Shown in pieces: positions 33,832-42,974 of a stretch of DNA of 64,000 bases (positions within the stretch are counted from its first letter, which is position 1; every line of letters begins with the position of its first letter). This DNA comes from an uncultured Nitrospira sp. GTDB taxonomy: Bacteria; Nitrospirota; Nitrospiria; Nitrospirales; Nitrospiraceae. The position numbers were made by a program, and so were the translations under genes. The stretch covers positions 62,001 through 126,000 of the forward strand of contig CABVRX010000006.1 in the NCBI GenBank assembly GCA_902500825.1, in the 5' to 3' direction. A model generated the notes under the pieces. That model made no database searches. It had not been told where the DNA came from and saw nothing but the letters and a program-made list of their open reading frames with translations.

Positions 33832-36800
33832 ATGTGGTTGACGTTACTTGCATTACGCAATCGCATCGGCATCTTGATGCTGTCACTTGCGATGGTGGTA
33901 TTGGGGCTGACGTCTCTCCAACGATTGCCGGTTGATCTTTTCCCGCAAATCCAGGTTCCAGTCGCCTTCGTTGGTGTCATTTACAAAGGAGCGCCGCCTC
34001 TCGACATTGAGCAGAGCGTCGTATACCCGATCGAGAAAGCCGTCAGTTCCGCTTCCAATGTCGAACATGTCGAATCGTTCAGCAAGCAGGGTATTGGAGC
34101 CGTTCAGATCTGGTTCAACTGGGGGGCCGACATTAATGTCGGCCAAATGGAAGTGATGCAGCGCATCACTCAGATTTTGAATAGCCTCCCACCGGGCATC
34201 CTGCAGCCCTTTATCGTCAAATTCGACGTCTCCAATATACCGGTTTCGATCGTTTCGGTATCGAGCGATGAGCTGGACGAGCGCGCGCTCTATGATCTCG
34301 CCTACAACACGATCGCTCCACAGATCGAACAGATTGCCAATGTTGCCGCGGCGACCGTCGAGGGGGGCAAGATCCGCCAGATCAATATCAACCTTGATCC
34401 GGCGCTCCTCAGCGCCCGTGGGCTCTCCATCCTCGACGTCGTGAAATCCGTCAAAGCCTCCAATTTGATTCTACCTTCCGGCAATATCAGAGCCGGCAAC
34501 CTTGACTACAATGTGTTTACGAACAATCAGTTTCGAACGGTGGAACCGATCCAAGACGTGATCGTGAAAGTGAATCCGCAAGGCAGCCCAGTCCGCATTC
34601 GCGACATAGGGACCGTAACAGACTCTTCCGATATTCAAACGAACATCGTTCATGCTGATGGAGCCAGGTCCGTGTTTCTTCGGGTGAACAAGCAACCGAT
34701 CGCCAACACAGTCGAGGTCGTGGACGCCTTGCGCGCAGCCCTTCCTAGGATGTTTGGCATCCCTGAAGGAGTAAACCTCGGCATTTCGTTCGATCAGTCT
34801 CTCTATATCCGTCAATCCATCCATAATCTGATTGAACAGGCCCTTCACGGTTCACTATTGGCTGCAGCCGTGATTCTAATTTTCTTGCGCAACCTCACAA
34901 GTACCGTGATCATTTCAGTGGCCATTCCGCTCTCCATGCTCGTGACGTTTATCGTCCTCTATTTTACCGGTCAGACCCTCAACGTCTTCACCCTTGGTGG
35001 GCTCGCGCTTGGGATCGGTCGGCTGGTTGATGACTCAATCGTGGAGCTGGAGAACATCCAGCGCCATCTCAATGCCAACGCCAACCGATGGACCAGCATT
35101 CTCGATGCCGCCCGGGAAGTCGCGATGCCGATTTTTGCGTCGACCGTCACCACGGTGGTGGTCTTTCTCCCGATGTTCTTCGTCGTCGGTATCGCCCGTC
35201 TGTTGTTGATCCCGTTGACCATGACGATCGCGATTGCGCTCTTCACTTCGTTCTTAGTCTCCCGCACGGTGACGCCGGCGCTGTGCTACAAATTTCTGAA
35301 AGCCGAACAAGAGGCCGCGAGGTCAATGCCGATCTGGTTTACCAACCTGATGGAGTGGAGCCGTCGCCGATACGCGGCGCTTGATAAGAGTTATGAAGAG
35401 TCATTGCAATGGGTACTGGGACATCGCCGGATCTTTATCGCCATGGTGCTGCTGCTCTTTGTCGGATCGCTCACTTTGGTTCCGTTGATCGGGACCGAGT
35501 TCCTGCCGGTTTCCGATGAGAGTCAGTTTCGCATCGTCCTTCGGGCGCCGGTCGGCCAACGGGTTGAAAAGACCGAACAGCAGGTCTCGGAAGTCGAACG
35601 GGTGCTCCGAGCCAATATTCCCGCGACCGAATTGGAGACGATCGTCTCCAGTACGGGTATCCTGTCGCAAGGTCGCTCGTCGCTCTTCAATCCCAACACA
35701 GGGCCCCATACGTCTTCGATTCAAGTGTACTTGGCCTCACCGGACAAGCGAAACAGAACTCAAGTCGAGATCATGAACGATGTGCGGCCTAAGATCGTGA
35801 AACTGTTCCCCGGGGTCTCGATGTATTTCGATCCCGGCGGTCTCGTCAAACGCGTGACGAGCTTCGGCTCTCAAAAAGCCGTGGATGTGGAAATCTATGG
35901 ATATGATTTTGAAAAAGCGAGAGACGTCATCGCCCGCGTCAAAGAGATCATGGAGCAAACTCCAGGCCTGGCAGATATTGAACCAAGTCGCGAAGAAAAC
36001 TATCCGGAGGTCAATGTCACCGTCGATCGAGAGAAGGCTGCTCTGCTCGGAATCAACGAGACCGACGTGGCCAATGTGGTCCTGTTTTCTCTGAACGGAA
36101 ACGGCCAAACCGACCCGATCATTTACACTGATCCGCAAAGCGGCAACGAATACTTCATCAGCGCGTGGCTCGCTGCAGAACACCGAAAAAGTCTCACCGA
36201 TCTGGAGAACATTCTCCTCACTACCAAAGCCGGCGAGCCGGTCTTACTGAAGAACGTGGCTTCCCTCAAATTGAACGCGGGACCGGTGAAAGTCGATCGG
36301 AAGTATTTCCAGCGTGTGGTCCACATAACGGCCAATCCAACCACCCGGCCTCTCGGTGATATTGCCGAAGACCTCGAGTCCGCATTAGCCACACTCCAGC
36401 TGCCGGCCGGTTTCAGCATCAAGCTGGCAGGGCAGATTCAGCAGCAACGGGAAACCTTCCAAGGGTTGCAGTTTGCGATCATCTTGGCGCTCTTACTGGT
36501 CTACATGGTCATGGCCGCGCAATTTAAGTCGCTCATCGATCCCTTCATCATCATGTTTTCAGTGCCGATGGGTTTCCCGGGTGTCATCTTGATCCTGTTC
36601 CTGACGAATACGACGCTGTCCACCACATCGATGATGGGCATCATCATGATGTTTGGGATTGTCGTCTCAAACGGCGTCCTGCTGGTTGATTACACGAACG
36701 TGCTGCGGCGACGAGGTGAATCGCTTCACGGTGCTGTGGTCACCGCGGCGCGAACGAGACTGCGTCCGATTCTCATGACCTCACTGGCCACGGTCTTCGG

Positions 36801-36990
36801 CCTTCTTCCCATGGCGATCGGCCTTGGAACCGGCGGCGAAACCAACGCTCCCCTGGCACGGGCGGTCGTCGGAGGGTTGAGTGTCTCTACACTCCTCACG
36901 GTGTTTCTTGTCCCAACGATGTACGCGATGTTAGAAGAACGGTTCCCGAGAAAATTTGACTGGGAAATGCGAAATCACCAGCAAGCCTAG
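33832..36990 (+). CDS. RND-family efflux permease (AcrB/MdtB-type)
   Basis: This 1052-aa protein has the RND layout of twelve membrane segments and two large periplasmic loops. The family start is seen (LALRNRIGILMLSLAMVVLG, then QRLPVDLFPQIQVPV), as are GGLALGIGRLVDDSIVELEN in TM4 and GIVVSNGVLLVDYTNVLRR in TM10. TM4 usually has a D-D pair for proton relay; here LVDDSIVE retains it. It is a proton-driven exporter of hydrophobic compounds; the HAE1 type is more likely than a metal exporter. It starts 77 nt after the adaptor gene. The gap holds a CTCAGCACTCAACACT tract. Confidence 0.93.
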   Translation: MWLTLLALRNRIGILMLSLAMVVLGLTSLQRLPVDLFPQIQVPVAFVGVIYKGAPPLDIEQSVVYPIEKAVSSASNVEHVESFSKQGIGAVQIWFNWGADINVGQMEVMQRITQILNSLPPGILQPFIVKFDVSNIPVSIVSVSSDELDERALYDLAYNTIAPQIEQIANVAAATVEGGKIRQININLDPALLSARGLSILDVVKSVKASNLILPSGNIRAGNLDYNVFTNNQFRTVEPIQDVIVKVNPQGSPVRIRDIGTVTDSSDIQTNIVHADGARSVFLRVNKQPIANTVEVVDALRAALPRMFGIPEGVNLGISFDQSLYIRQSIHNLIEQALHGSLLAAAVILIFLRNLTSTVIISVAIPLSMLVTFIVLYFTGQTLNVFTLGGLALGIGRLVDDSIVELENIQRHLNANANRWTSILDAAREVAMPIFASTVTTVVVFLPMFFVVGIARLLLIPLTMTIAIALFTSFLVSRTVTPALCYKFLKAEQEAARSMPIWFTNLMEWSRRRYAALDKSYEESLQWVLGHRRIFIAMVLLLFVGSLTLVPLIGTEFLPVSDESQFRIVLRAPVGQRVEKTEQQVSEVERVLRANIPATELETIVSSTGILSQGRSSLFNPNTGPHTSSIQVYLASPDKRNRTQVEIMNDVRPKIVKLFPGVSMYFDPGGLVKRVTSFGSQKAVDVEIYGYDFEKARDVIARVKEIMEQTPGLADIEPSREENYPEVNVTVDREKAALLGINETDVANVVLFSLNGNGQTDPIIYTDPQSGNEYFISAWLAAEHRKSLTDLENILLTTKAGEPVLLKNVASLKLNAGPVKVDRKYFQRVVHITANPTTRPLGDIAEDLESALATLQLPAGFSIKLAGQIQQQRETFQGLQFAIILALLLVYMVMAAQFKSLIDPFIIMFSVPMGFPGVILILFLTNTTLSTTSMMGIIMMFGIVVSNGVLLVDYTNVLRRRGESLHGAVVTAARTRLRPILMTSLATVFGLLPMAIGLGTGGETNAPLARAVVGGLSVSTLLTVFLVPTMYAMLEERFPRKFDWEMRNHQQA

Positions 36991-37023
36991 TGCAGTGGGA
37001 TTCTTGTTCGGGAGTAGTGCTCG

Positions 37024-37362
37024 TTACCCCTCAACCACGTTCGGGAACAAGGACTTCAGCTGCATAGCCAGCCCGATATCCCCGGTGACCTGCAAACGCC
37101 CCGACATTGCCATCGTCATCCCGCTGAGGCGCCCATTCAGTACCCCAATGCAGTCTTCTCCAGTCATCGATAAAGTCACATGCGGATCAGCATGGGTTCC
37201 ATTCTTCACGATACAGGTTCCATTTTGCACCAGCAGATGGTACTGACCGCCTTGATTCCCTCGAAGATCGAACTGGTAGACGGCATCAAGATCTTCAGCC
37301 GCATCTTTATCGAGTTTTGACGGAAGTGATTCGAGCACTTCTTTGACAGTCGTGGTTTTCAT
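37024..37362 (-). CDS. SCP2 sterol-binding domain protein
   Basis: The 112-aa protein matches the SCP2 fold: a helical N-terminus (KEVLESLPSKLDKDAAEDLDAVYQFDL), then GGQYHLLVQNGTCIVKNGTHADPHVTLSMTGEDCIGVLNGRLSGMTMAMSGRLQVTGDIGLAMQL, the usual pattern with a binding tunnel for acyl chains or sterol-like lipids. A nearby hopanoid/isoprenoid gene group suggests a lipid role, but this is only a guess. It is convergent with the efflux pump gene. Length is normal. Confidence 0.88.
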   Translation of the reverse strand: MKTTTVKEVLESLPSKLDKDAAEDLDAVYQFDLRGNQGGQYHLLVQNGTCIVKNGTHADPHVTLSMTGEDCIGVLNGRLSGMTMAMSGRLQVTGDIGLAMQLKSLFPNVVEG

Positions 37363-37399
37363 GTCTAAACAATACCCATGGCGTTGGATGGTTAAAATA

Positions 37400-37433
37400 T
37401 TCGGGGGCGCTATCCTAACCTAACGCCCCCGAA
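37400..37433 (-). terminator. Strong GC hairpin after the SpeD-like gene
   Basis: TTCGGGGGCG (37400-37409) and CGCCCCCGAA (37424-37433) form a perfect 10-bp stem with a 14-nt loop, located between the SpeD-like gene stop and the SCP2 gene. On the minus strand it is followed by TATTTTAA, a weak U-tract, consistent with a terminator. Confidence 0.6.
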
Positions 37434-37458
37434 ACAAGATCACTGTGAACAGAACGCT

Positions 37459-37899
37459 CTAGTAGCGGAGTGTGGCGGTCGCAATACTCCGACGGGCGCC
37501 GAAAAACTCTTTCGAAAACGACTCGACGACCGTGGGATCATACCCCTTGCAACTGAAAATGTCGAGGTAGGCGTGATTGGTGTCATTGGCAAAATGACCG
37601 CTGATCAATGAGGTTGAGATCAGCTGCACCATGGAGTAACCGGCGACACGGCCTTCGCCAAAATTGACGACCTGGCACTCACCGTAGCGCTTCATCCCGA
37701 TGAGTTCACAGAGCTCTACCACATAGCGCTTAATATAAGCGGCATCACGGATGAGATCGGGATTGCAATCCTGGAGATCAACAGCGGTGCAGAGCCCCCA
37801 TGCCTTGCCACTTCCCACCATGTCTTGAACAGGTTGGGCAGCGGTCGCAGGGGCGTCGGATGGTAAGATCGTGGACTCGGAACTGGCTGGGATGCTCAT
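37459..37899 (-). CDS. Divergent S-adenosylmethionine decarboxylase (SpeD/SpeH)-like protein
   Basis: The 146-aa protein resembles class 1b AdoMetDC proenzymes: YVVELCELIGMKRYG, then GYSMVQLISTSLISGHFAND and AYLDIFSCKGYD. In the family a conserved E-S-H-x-S-I-H contains the serine that becomes the pyruvoyl group; here it reads T-S-L-I-S-G-H, so the Ser and the second His are kept but the Glu and first His are replaced. The Cys of FSCK (proton donor) is present. It may be a neofunctionalised decarboxylase rather than a spermidine enzyme. It has an SD AAGAGG upstream. Confidence 0.7.
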   Translation of the reverse strand: MSIPASSESTILPSDAPATAAQPVQDMVGSGKAWGLCTAVDLQDCNPDLIRDAAYIKRYVVELCELIGMKRYGECQVVNFGEGRVAGYSMVQLISTSLISGHFANDTNHAYLDIFSCKGYDPTVVESFSKEFFGARRSIATATLRY

Positions 37900-38069
37900 A
37901 CGGGTTGACCTCTTTCAGTAAAATGTTTGTTGACAGCCACTATCATGCGTGAACTATATCATACATTCTCTTACGACGAATAAGGGCCACAAGGAATATT
38001 TTGGGTTGACAAGCGAACGCCATCATCAAGCGGTTGACAAGGCCATGGAGCTCAGGAACAATATGCCTC

Positions 38070-38234
38070 ATGCCATCCGCCCCCAACACGTCCCAGATCG
38101 AGTTACCTGATCGCCTCTGCACTTGGTGCAAAGTCCTCATGAGAAAGCGCCTTGTAGGTGGCAACCGATTCATTCACTACACGTGCCCCAAGTGTATTTT
38201 CCAACACACGCGCCGACTAGAAACAAGCTCGTAA
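38070..38234 (+). CDS. Small zinc-ribbon-like protein
   Basis: A 54-aa frame from the ATG at 38070 (open from 38034) has two CxxC pairs, LCTWCKVLMRK and YTCPKCIFQH, 20 residues apart, typical of a zinc ribbon. I do not recognise a family. The ribosome site is poor (AGGAAC at some distance), so the start and even expression are uncertain. Confidence 0.5.
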   Translation: MPSAPNTSQIELPDRLCTWCKVLMRKRLVGGNRFIHYTCPKCIFQHTRRLETSS

Positions 38235-38356
38235 GCGCATGATATCTTAAGTTGTTTTTTACCAACTCGCGGCGGGCTGCAGAATAAGATCTCGCTATCC
38301 TGTTCAGAGTCTCTCCATCCAAATACGCAGGCTCGCGACTTTCAGCCCGCAACATG

Positions 38357-38680
38357 CTAACCGCGGGAAAAATTACTCTGGATATGATCGTCGAGAACAT
38401 GGGTCAATTGCTCTCGATCCTCTGGACTGATTGAAATAATTTTTGCGCCCAGTTTAGGCGTACGCACGTGTATGACTTCCAACTCGCAGGCTAAGGACTT
38501 CCCTCGCTCAAGTTCGATCCCGAGTTGAAGCACATCCCCCCGCTTCACGAACAGACGGCTTTCCAGACGAACGCCGGACTCGCTGACATCCAGCACCTTG
38601 CACGGTGCCGAGAGAGCGCCTCGCTGCAACCGGCCGACACGGCCGATATCGACACGAGAATGTTTACGCTTGAAGCCCAT
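38357..38680 (-). CDS. PilZ-domain protein
   Basis: From the ATG at 38680 (two codons after an upstream ATG) the 107-aa protein starts MGFKRKHSRVDIGRVGRL, with RKHSR as the RxxxR motif, and has VLDVSESGVRLES, a good DxSxxG motif. It is a single PilZ domain that should bind cyclic di-GMP. It is the fifth PilZ protein in this window and the only one on the minus strand. The 120 bp beyond its 3' end contain GCGGGCTG and CAGCCCGC far apart but no clear terminator. Confidence 0.88.
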   Translation of the reverse strand: MGFKRKHSRVDIGRVGRLQRGALSAPCKVLDVSESGVRLESRLFVKRGDVLQLGIELERGKSLACELEVIHVRTPKLGAKIISISPEDREQLTHVLDDHIQSNFSRG

Positions 38681-38749
38681 GCGCACGCCTCCAGCTTCCG
38701 AGCAGCATAGCAGGAGAGGCAGACCATGCCAAAGAGATTACCGAAATAT

Positions 38750-39112
38750 TTAGAGTTTTCCCGACACTAAGGCTCGTACTTGTTCCATGCGTTGTCGGTT
38801 CACGCCAAGATCACTGTAGCCCGTGCGGGACGCAGAACGAAAGTGAACCGTTTTCGTGGTTTCATCGAAGAGAAACTCCACGTCATCGACGAAGCGGAGC
38901 AGCAGGCTGGTAAACTCGTAATGCAGGTAGGACTCGTCTTCTTCGACGAGTTTCGTCCGGGGCAATGTCGCGATTGCGGCCTTTAACGCCTCTTTCGCTT
39001 CCGCGCGAGACTTTTTGTACTGGAACGGCACGATGGCGTGACGCTCATCGGTCGCGTGGGAGGCCACGCAATTAGGGCTGGAAGGGCAAGGGAAAAGTGT
39101 CCGCTGACTCAT
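38750..39112 (-). CDS. DUF1499-family protein
   Basis: The 120-aa protein opens with LFPCPSSPNCVASHATDERHAI, the C-P-x-S-P-N-C-V-x-S motif that defines DUF1499, and contains DDVEFLFDETTKTVHFRSASRTGYSDLGVNRQRMEQVR, also typical. Function is unknown. It has no signal peptide here, although many members do. It lies between a PilZ gene and a DUF2914 membrane protein on the same strand. Confidence 0.88.
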   Translation of the reverse strand: MSQRTLFPCPSSPNCVASHATDERHAIVPFQYKKSRAEAKEALKAAIATLPRTKLVEEDESYLHYEFTSLLLRFVDDVEFLFDETTKTVHFRSASRTGYSDLGVNRQRMEQVRALVSGKL

Positions 39113-39186
39113 TAGGCTCGCACCTTACTCGCTTCCACCATCGCCCGCAACCAAATCTCTGCAACCAACACCGCATATACGGATAG

Positions 39187-40296
39187 TCAATAGGAGATAC
39201 TCGTCAGCGTCCGGACCGTCTCAGCGGGACCCACAACCTGTACTGAAACTCTCCCAACAATGCGCCCGTCCTGGGATTCGACATCCACCTGCCAATCGCC
39301 TGGATCAAGCCGTTGCTTGAGGCTATAAGCTCGATAGCCGCCCTCGCGCCCACCCGAGATCTTGAGGGGAATTCTATCCGCGTGCATGAACGGCCTCTCG
39401 CTGTTCGAACGGTAGTACCAATGATGGTAAATTGTCGTATTGAGATCGACCGGCGCAAAGACGGCGGTAAAGCAATAGATGGGCAGGTTGGAAGGATACG
39501 TCGTATCCGAACGTTTCCAGACCTGGTACCACTGCCTCTCAAAAGCGAGCTCAAACTGGTCGCCGGTCCGCTTGATCTCGTGATACATCCCGCCGAACTT
39601 CATCGACAGCGGAACCGGCGGAATCCAATTCAGAAAGTAGAACCCGACGAGTATACCGATCAATGCCGCAGCGGGAACGGTCATCACAATCGCCTCCCGT
39701 CGTGATCGATCCAGATTGTCGCGATAGATCAACTGCGTGACTCGCAAGATCACCGCGACGCTCAGAATCGCTCCAATCACAAAGATTGTCGCATTCATGT
39801 AGCCCGTCATGACGGGGAGGAAAAACGTGAAGAACGCGAAACAGACCACGGCATAGAGGCTGATCAACAGCCGAAGATTCGACAATCGGTCGCGCAGGAA
39901 CTCGTTGGCCACCAAGAGCATGATGAGCAACAAGAAAAAGACCGCCGTACCCGTAAACGTGGCACTTCGCGAATAAAAGATCGTATAGGCGCTGAAGAGG
40001 CCACCGAGCAGGAACTGACTCGCCATGGGGTAGTAGGGACGGCTCGCCAAGACCCAGCGAGTGAAAGAAGAGAGCGACGCCAGCTGTTCGTGATCGGGTG
40101 GAGGGTGGATCCCCAATCGTCCGGTCAAGATGATCAAGGCGCCCAGGAGTGCAAGATACAGCATCAGTACCAGGTTATCTTGCAGCCGGTCGATTCGCGT
40201 GAGGGTCACGGTGTCATAGGTAACCCCCGAGAGAAAGAAGACGGCCGGCATGAACGGTTTCGAGAGTGCAGACTGGATCTTTGTGAGCGGGCTCAT
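39187..40296 (-). CDS. Membrane protein with a C-terminal DUF2914 domain
   Basis: The 369-aa protein has about seven hydrophobic segments (residues 15-240) and a soluble C-terminal domain with LNTTIYHHWYYRS, ISGGREGGYRAYSLKQRLDPGDWQVDVESQDGRIVGRVSVQV, the DUF2914 pattern (iyHxWyy, then pGdWxVdvxxxxG). Function is unknown. I chose M6 (40296) as the start because it is closer to the usual N-terminus; the ATG at 40311 is also possible. No operon partner is evident. The 160-bp gap upstream has no feature I can support. Confidence 0.8.
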   Translation of the reverse strand: MSPLTKIQSALSKPFMPAVFFLSGVTYDTVTLTRIDRLQDNLVLMLYLALLGALIILTGRLGIHPPPDHEQLASLSSFTRWVLASRPYYPMASQFLLGGLFSAYTIFYSRSATFTGTAVFFLLLIMLLVANEFLRDRLSNLRLLISLYAVVCFAFFTFFLPVMTGYMNATIFVIGAILSVAVILRVTQLIYRDNLDRSRREAIVMTVPAAALIGILVGFYFLNWIPPVPLSMKFGGMYHEIKRTGDQFELAFERQWYQVWKRSDTTYPSNLPIYCFTAVFAPVDLNTTIYHHWYYRSNSERPFMHADRIPLKISGGREGGYRAYSLKQRLDPGDWQVDVESQDGRIVGRVSVQVVGPAETVRTLTSISY

Positions 40297-40457
40297 GTCA
40301 CCACTGTGCAAAATCGGTAGGAATTGATCAACGAAATTTTGGATTCAAGAGATAGCGTTGACCGGCTGAGTTTTGAGGCGTGCGAGAACGCGGCTGGAAA
40401 TAGCTTATTCCTCCTCACTGCACAAACTTTGACCCCGGTGGGCTCCTTAATATTGAT

Positions 40458-41519
40458 TCACACGAACGCCGGTAACGGAGCATACACAACCGGATGACCA
40501 ATCAGTCGCTCCAACCACGGCGCCATCGCTTCTTCGTGGAGCGGAGCATGATTAAGGCGCGCTTCAATCTTGAACTGCCCGTTGATACCGACGATGCCGA
40601 TGATCGCCGAGGCATCCTCGGCGTCAGGCAACACGGCCTGCGTCTGAAATTCGCAGAGTGTGGCGTACAGGAGGCCGTGCGGTCGAATCGCGTTCTGCAC
40701 CTCCGGCAGATCGTCCAGCGGGCAGTGGACAGAGCATCGATAGGCAAGCCGCGCGCCTGGTTCGATGCCCTGAAATTCCGCCAAGGCTGCTTCTGAAAAC
40801 CCTGTAAGGTAGGCACGAACTCCGGCCGGTTCCGGATTGAATGTCTCGGCAAGCTTGCTGGCCGGCACGAGAAATTCAAACGCATCGGACGTGTTGTACT
40901 CGAACTGACAGGGACCAAACGCATCGGGCCATGAACAGAAGAACGGAATGGAAGCATCGGAAGACCGGAGTACCACCGCATGCTTCTCCACATGGGTCTC
41001 GATCGGCAAGTCCAAAACGGCAATCGCGTCGAGGAAGGCTGCTCGCCTCTCATCCAACCAGCTGGTCCGATCGGCATCGCCACGCGTTTCGCCGGGCGTG
41101 ATGACGACCTGAGTTTGGAGGCGAATCCGGATGAACGAGTGGGCATGCCGAAACCCGATCCAGAACATGGCGCGTTGCTCATGGAGCTGCAGTATTTCTC
41201 GAATGCGCCAGGGATGGCTGATGGAGCAATACGTGCCGATATCTTGATGGCGCTGATAGACCGTATGATAGGCTCCGGATAAAAGAAAGAAATCGCCGCG
41301 CCATCGCTCTCGTACATGGACAAGCGTGACGTCTTCAGTGGCCCAGGGGTCGAGCTGATCGAAGTCGTCGACCGACCCGACAGTCCATTCCTCCACATAG
41401 CAGATCACGTCGCTGGCAGGCGAAACCGGCTTTAACCCCAGTCCGGCGAGTCGATCCCCCACGGCAAGCGCCTGACCGAAACTCAAGGGCGTCGTCGTTT
41501 CCCACCGCCGCTCACGCAC
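40458..41519 (-). CDS. Uncharacterised protein, 353 aa
   Basis: I do not recognise this family. The soluble-looking protein starts at GTG (MRERRWETTTPLSFGQALAVG) and has no signal peptide or membrane segment. It is rich in Trp, His and acidic residues, with an internal two-fold impression: two regions with VEEW/VRERW-type strands followed by YxxxCSxxHP. Three Cys-His clusters (YCSISHPWR, FFCSWPDAFGPCQFEY, YRCSVHCPLDD) could bind metal. It may be lineage-specific. Long frames on other strands within it are shadows of this gene. Confidence 0.7.
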   Translation of the reverse strand: MRERRWETTTPLSFGQALAVGDRLAGLGLKPVSPASDVICYVEEWTVGSVDDFDQLDPWATEDVTLVHVRERWRGDFFLLSGAYHTVYQRHQDIGTYCSISHPWRIREILQLHEQRAMFWIGFRHAHSFIRIRLQTQVVITPGETRGDADRTSWLDERRAAFLDAIAVLDLPIETHVEKHAVVLRSSDASIPFFCSWPDAFGPCQFEYNTSDAFEFLVPASKLAETFNPEPAGVRAYLTGFSEAALAEFQGIEPGARLAYRCSVHCPLDDLPEVQNAIRPHGLLYATLCEFQTQAVLPDAEDASAIIGIVGINGQFKIEARLNHAPLHEEAMAPWLERLIGHPVVYAPLPAFV

Positions 41520-41600
41520 CGTGAGAGATCCTTGAAGAAAGATAGAAGCTGCCGTCGCTGCTCAGAAATTCAATGCCCCTCCCCACTGCGTCGCAACAGT

Positions 41601-42257
41601 TTACTCTTGCAGGAGGCGCCGTGACGGGCGTAACGCCTTGTTATCAATCGTTGTGTCGACAATCAGCCGATCAAGTCCGTCTTTTAAGGTCACCGCCAAT
41701 TGTTCTCGCACGTCATCCTCATTGAACCAAAACACCGTTCGACTCCGCCCTCCTTCAATGGTGCGAATGGTCGTGCTTCGATCGACGAGATTCCTGGCCT
41801 GAATCGTAAACCGGCTGCTGGTGTCGATCACGGTGGAAAAGACCCGGCTCTTCACGGTGGCGGAGAAATCTTGCACCTGTCCGCTGATGACGATGTCGGC
41901 ATCCGCTGCAGATCCGGCTGGGGCCACACGCACGTTCCATACGCGATCCCGCCACCCACGAGTTCTTAAGCGATCGGCGAGTCGTTGAGTGAGCAAGCCC
42001 CCAAGCCGATCACCCGACACGTCGAAATGCGTGGTCCCTCCCCAGAGATGGGTGCGCGTCCCCACACGGCTCTTGTCCGCCCGTCGATCATCAAACGGTT
42101 CGATGGCGATCTTCACCGGTTCGATATCGGTTACCTGCACCATCGGCGGCTTCTCGCGCAAATCCACATAGCGCATTTCTCCTGTTCCTCTACAGCCGGC
42201 CAGCATGGTCGCCATCATGATGGCACAACCCAGAACTCGTAATGACGATTGCTTCAC
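41601..42257 (-). CDS. YajG-like lipoprotein
   Basis: The GTG at 42257 has a strong ribosome site (GGGAGGAG) and gives 218 aa; the frame is open to 42281 but lacks a site there. A lipoprotein signal ends at MLAGC. The mature protein (IAIEPFDDRRADKSRVGTRTHLWGG, then LADRLRTRGW and ADIVISGQVQDFSATVKSRVFSTVIDTSSRF) has the layout of YajG and similar outer-membrane lipoproteins that reduce to a TolB-like alpha/beta domain. Function is unknown. Upstream is a different, unlinked set of genes. Confidence 0.8.
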   Translation of the reverse strand: MKQSSLRVLGCAIMMATMLAGCRGTGEMRYVDLREKPPMVQVTDIEPVKIAIEPFDDRRADKSRVGTRTHLWGGTTHFDVSGDRLGGLLTQRLADRLRTRGWRDRVWNVRVAPAGSAADADIVISGQVQDFSATVKSRVFSTVIDTSSRFTIQARNLVDRSTTIRTIEGGRSRTVFWFNEDDVREQLAVTLKDGLDRLIVDTTIDNKALRPSRRLLQE

Positions 42258-42339
42258 GGGCTCCTCCCTGTCAAGGTTCAAAAAGAGTGGCGGCCCAGTC
42301 TACCCAAGTTTGGTGTCAGAGACAATTAGGATAAATAAG

Positions 42340-42960
42340 TTAGGGGGTGACGAGCGGACGCATTGATTGAAAGGTTTCGCACGCCATCTGGGCCAACCGC
42401 CCTTCCCTCACTCGTGGATCTCTTAAAGACACACAGCGAACGACCTTCAGGAACGATCGTTCAGCCACCACGGCTGCGATCTGGGCCTTGCGGTCATGGG
42501 TGAGCGGCAGCGTATAGCCCTCTCCGCGTTTCCACTCCCATAACGATGGCGCCAGAGAAAGTTCCAGGTCTCTTCCCGCGAGCTGGTGAAATCGGCCGAG
42601 AAGCTGGCGCTTGTATCGTCCGATTTCTGAACCTTCCAGTAATAGCGCACAGGTCACATGATGCCCCCACCACACTAGAGTACGGAACGTGAACTTGTTC
42701 GCACCGGAAAAGTATTTGGGACAATCCAGGTATTGATACGGAAAATCCTCCAAGTGCTCGCCTTTGACCAGCTGATGAAGGTTGGGATCGAAATCAGGAG
42801 GGACGATGAGCGACAACCCGGCCAGCTCATTCTGCAATGCGCCATGAGTCGCTTCAAGCATGGCTCGTATTTTGGCCGTGATCGCAGCCTTTTTCCGAAA
42901 GAACTGCGCGTCGATCAGCAGCGTGGCCTCTTCTTCGGTAAACGTAAGCGGATGGGACAT
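42340..42960 (-). CDS. Uncharacterised protein, 206 aa
   Basis: I do not recognise a family. The protein begins MSHPLTFTEEEATLLIDAQFFRKKAAITAKIRAM and has a helical N-terminus, a central block (KYFSGANKFTFRTLVWWGHHVTCALLLEGSE) and a basic C-terminus. No signal peptide or membrane segment is present. It starts 14 nt after the next gene upstream, with a likely ribosome site, so the two are probably translated together. The phrase GANKFTFRTLVWWGHH looks like a conserved core worth a profile search. Confidence 0.7.
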   Translation of the reverse strand: MSHPLTFTEEEATLLIDAQFFRKKAAITAKIRAMLEATHGALQNELAGLSLIVPPDFDPNLHQLVKGEHLEDFPYQYLDCPKYFSGANKFTFRTLVWWGHHVTCALLLEGSEIGRYKRQLLGRFHQLAGRDLELSLAPSLWEWKRGEGYTLPLTHDRKAQIAAVVAERSFLKVVRCVSLRDPRVREGRLAQMACETFQSMRPLVTP

Positions 42961-42974
42961 CGGCTCTTGATTAC

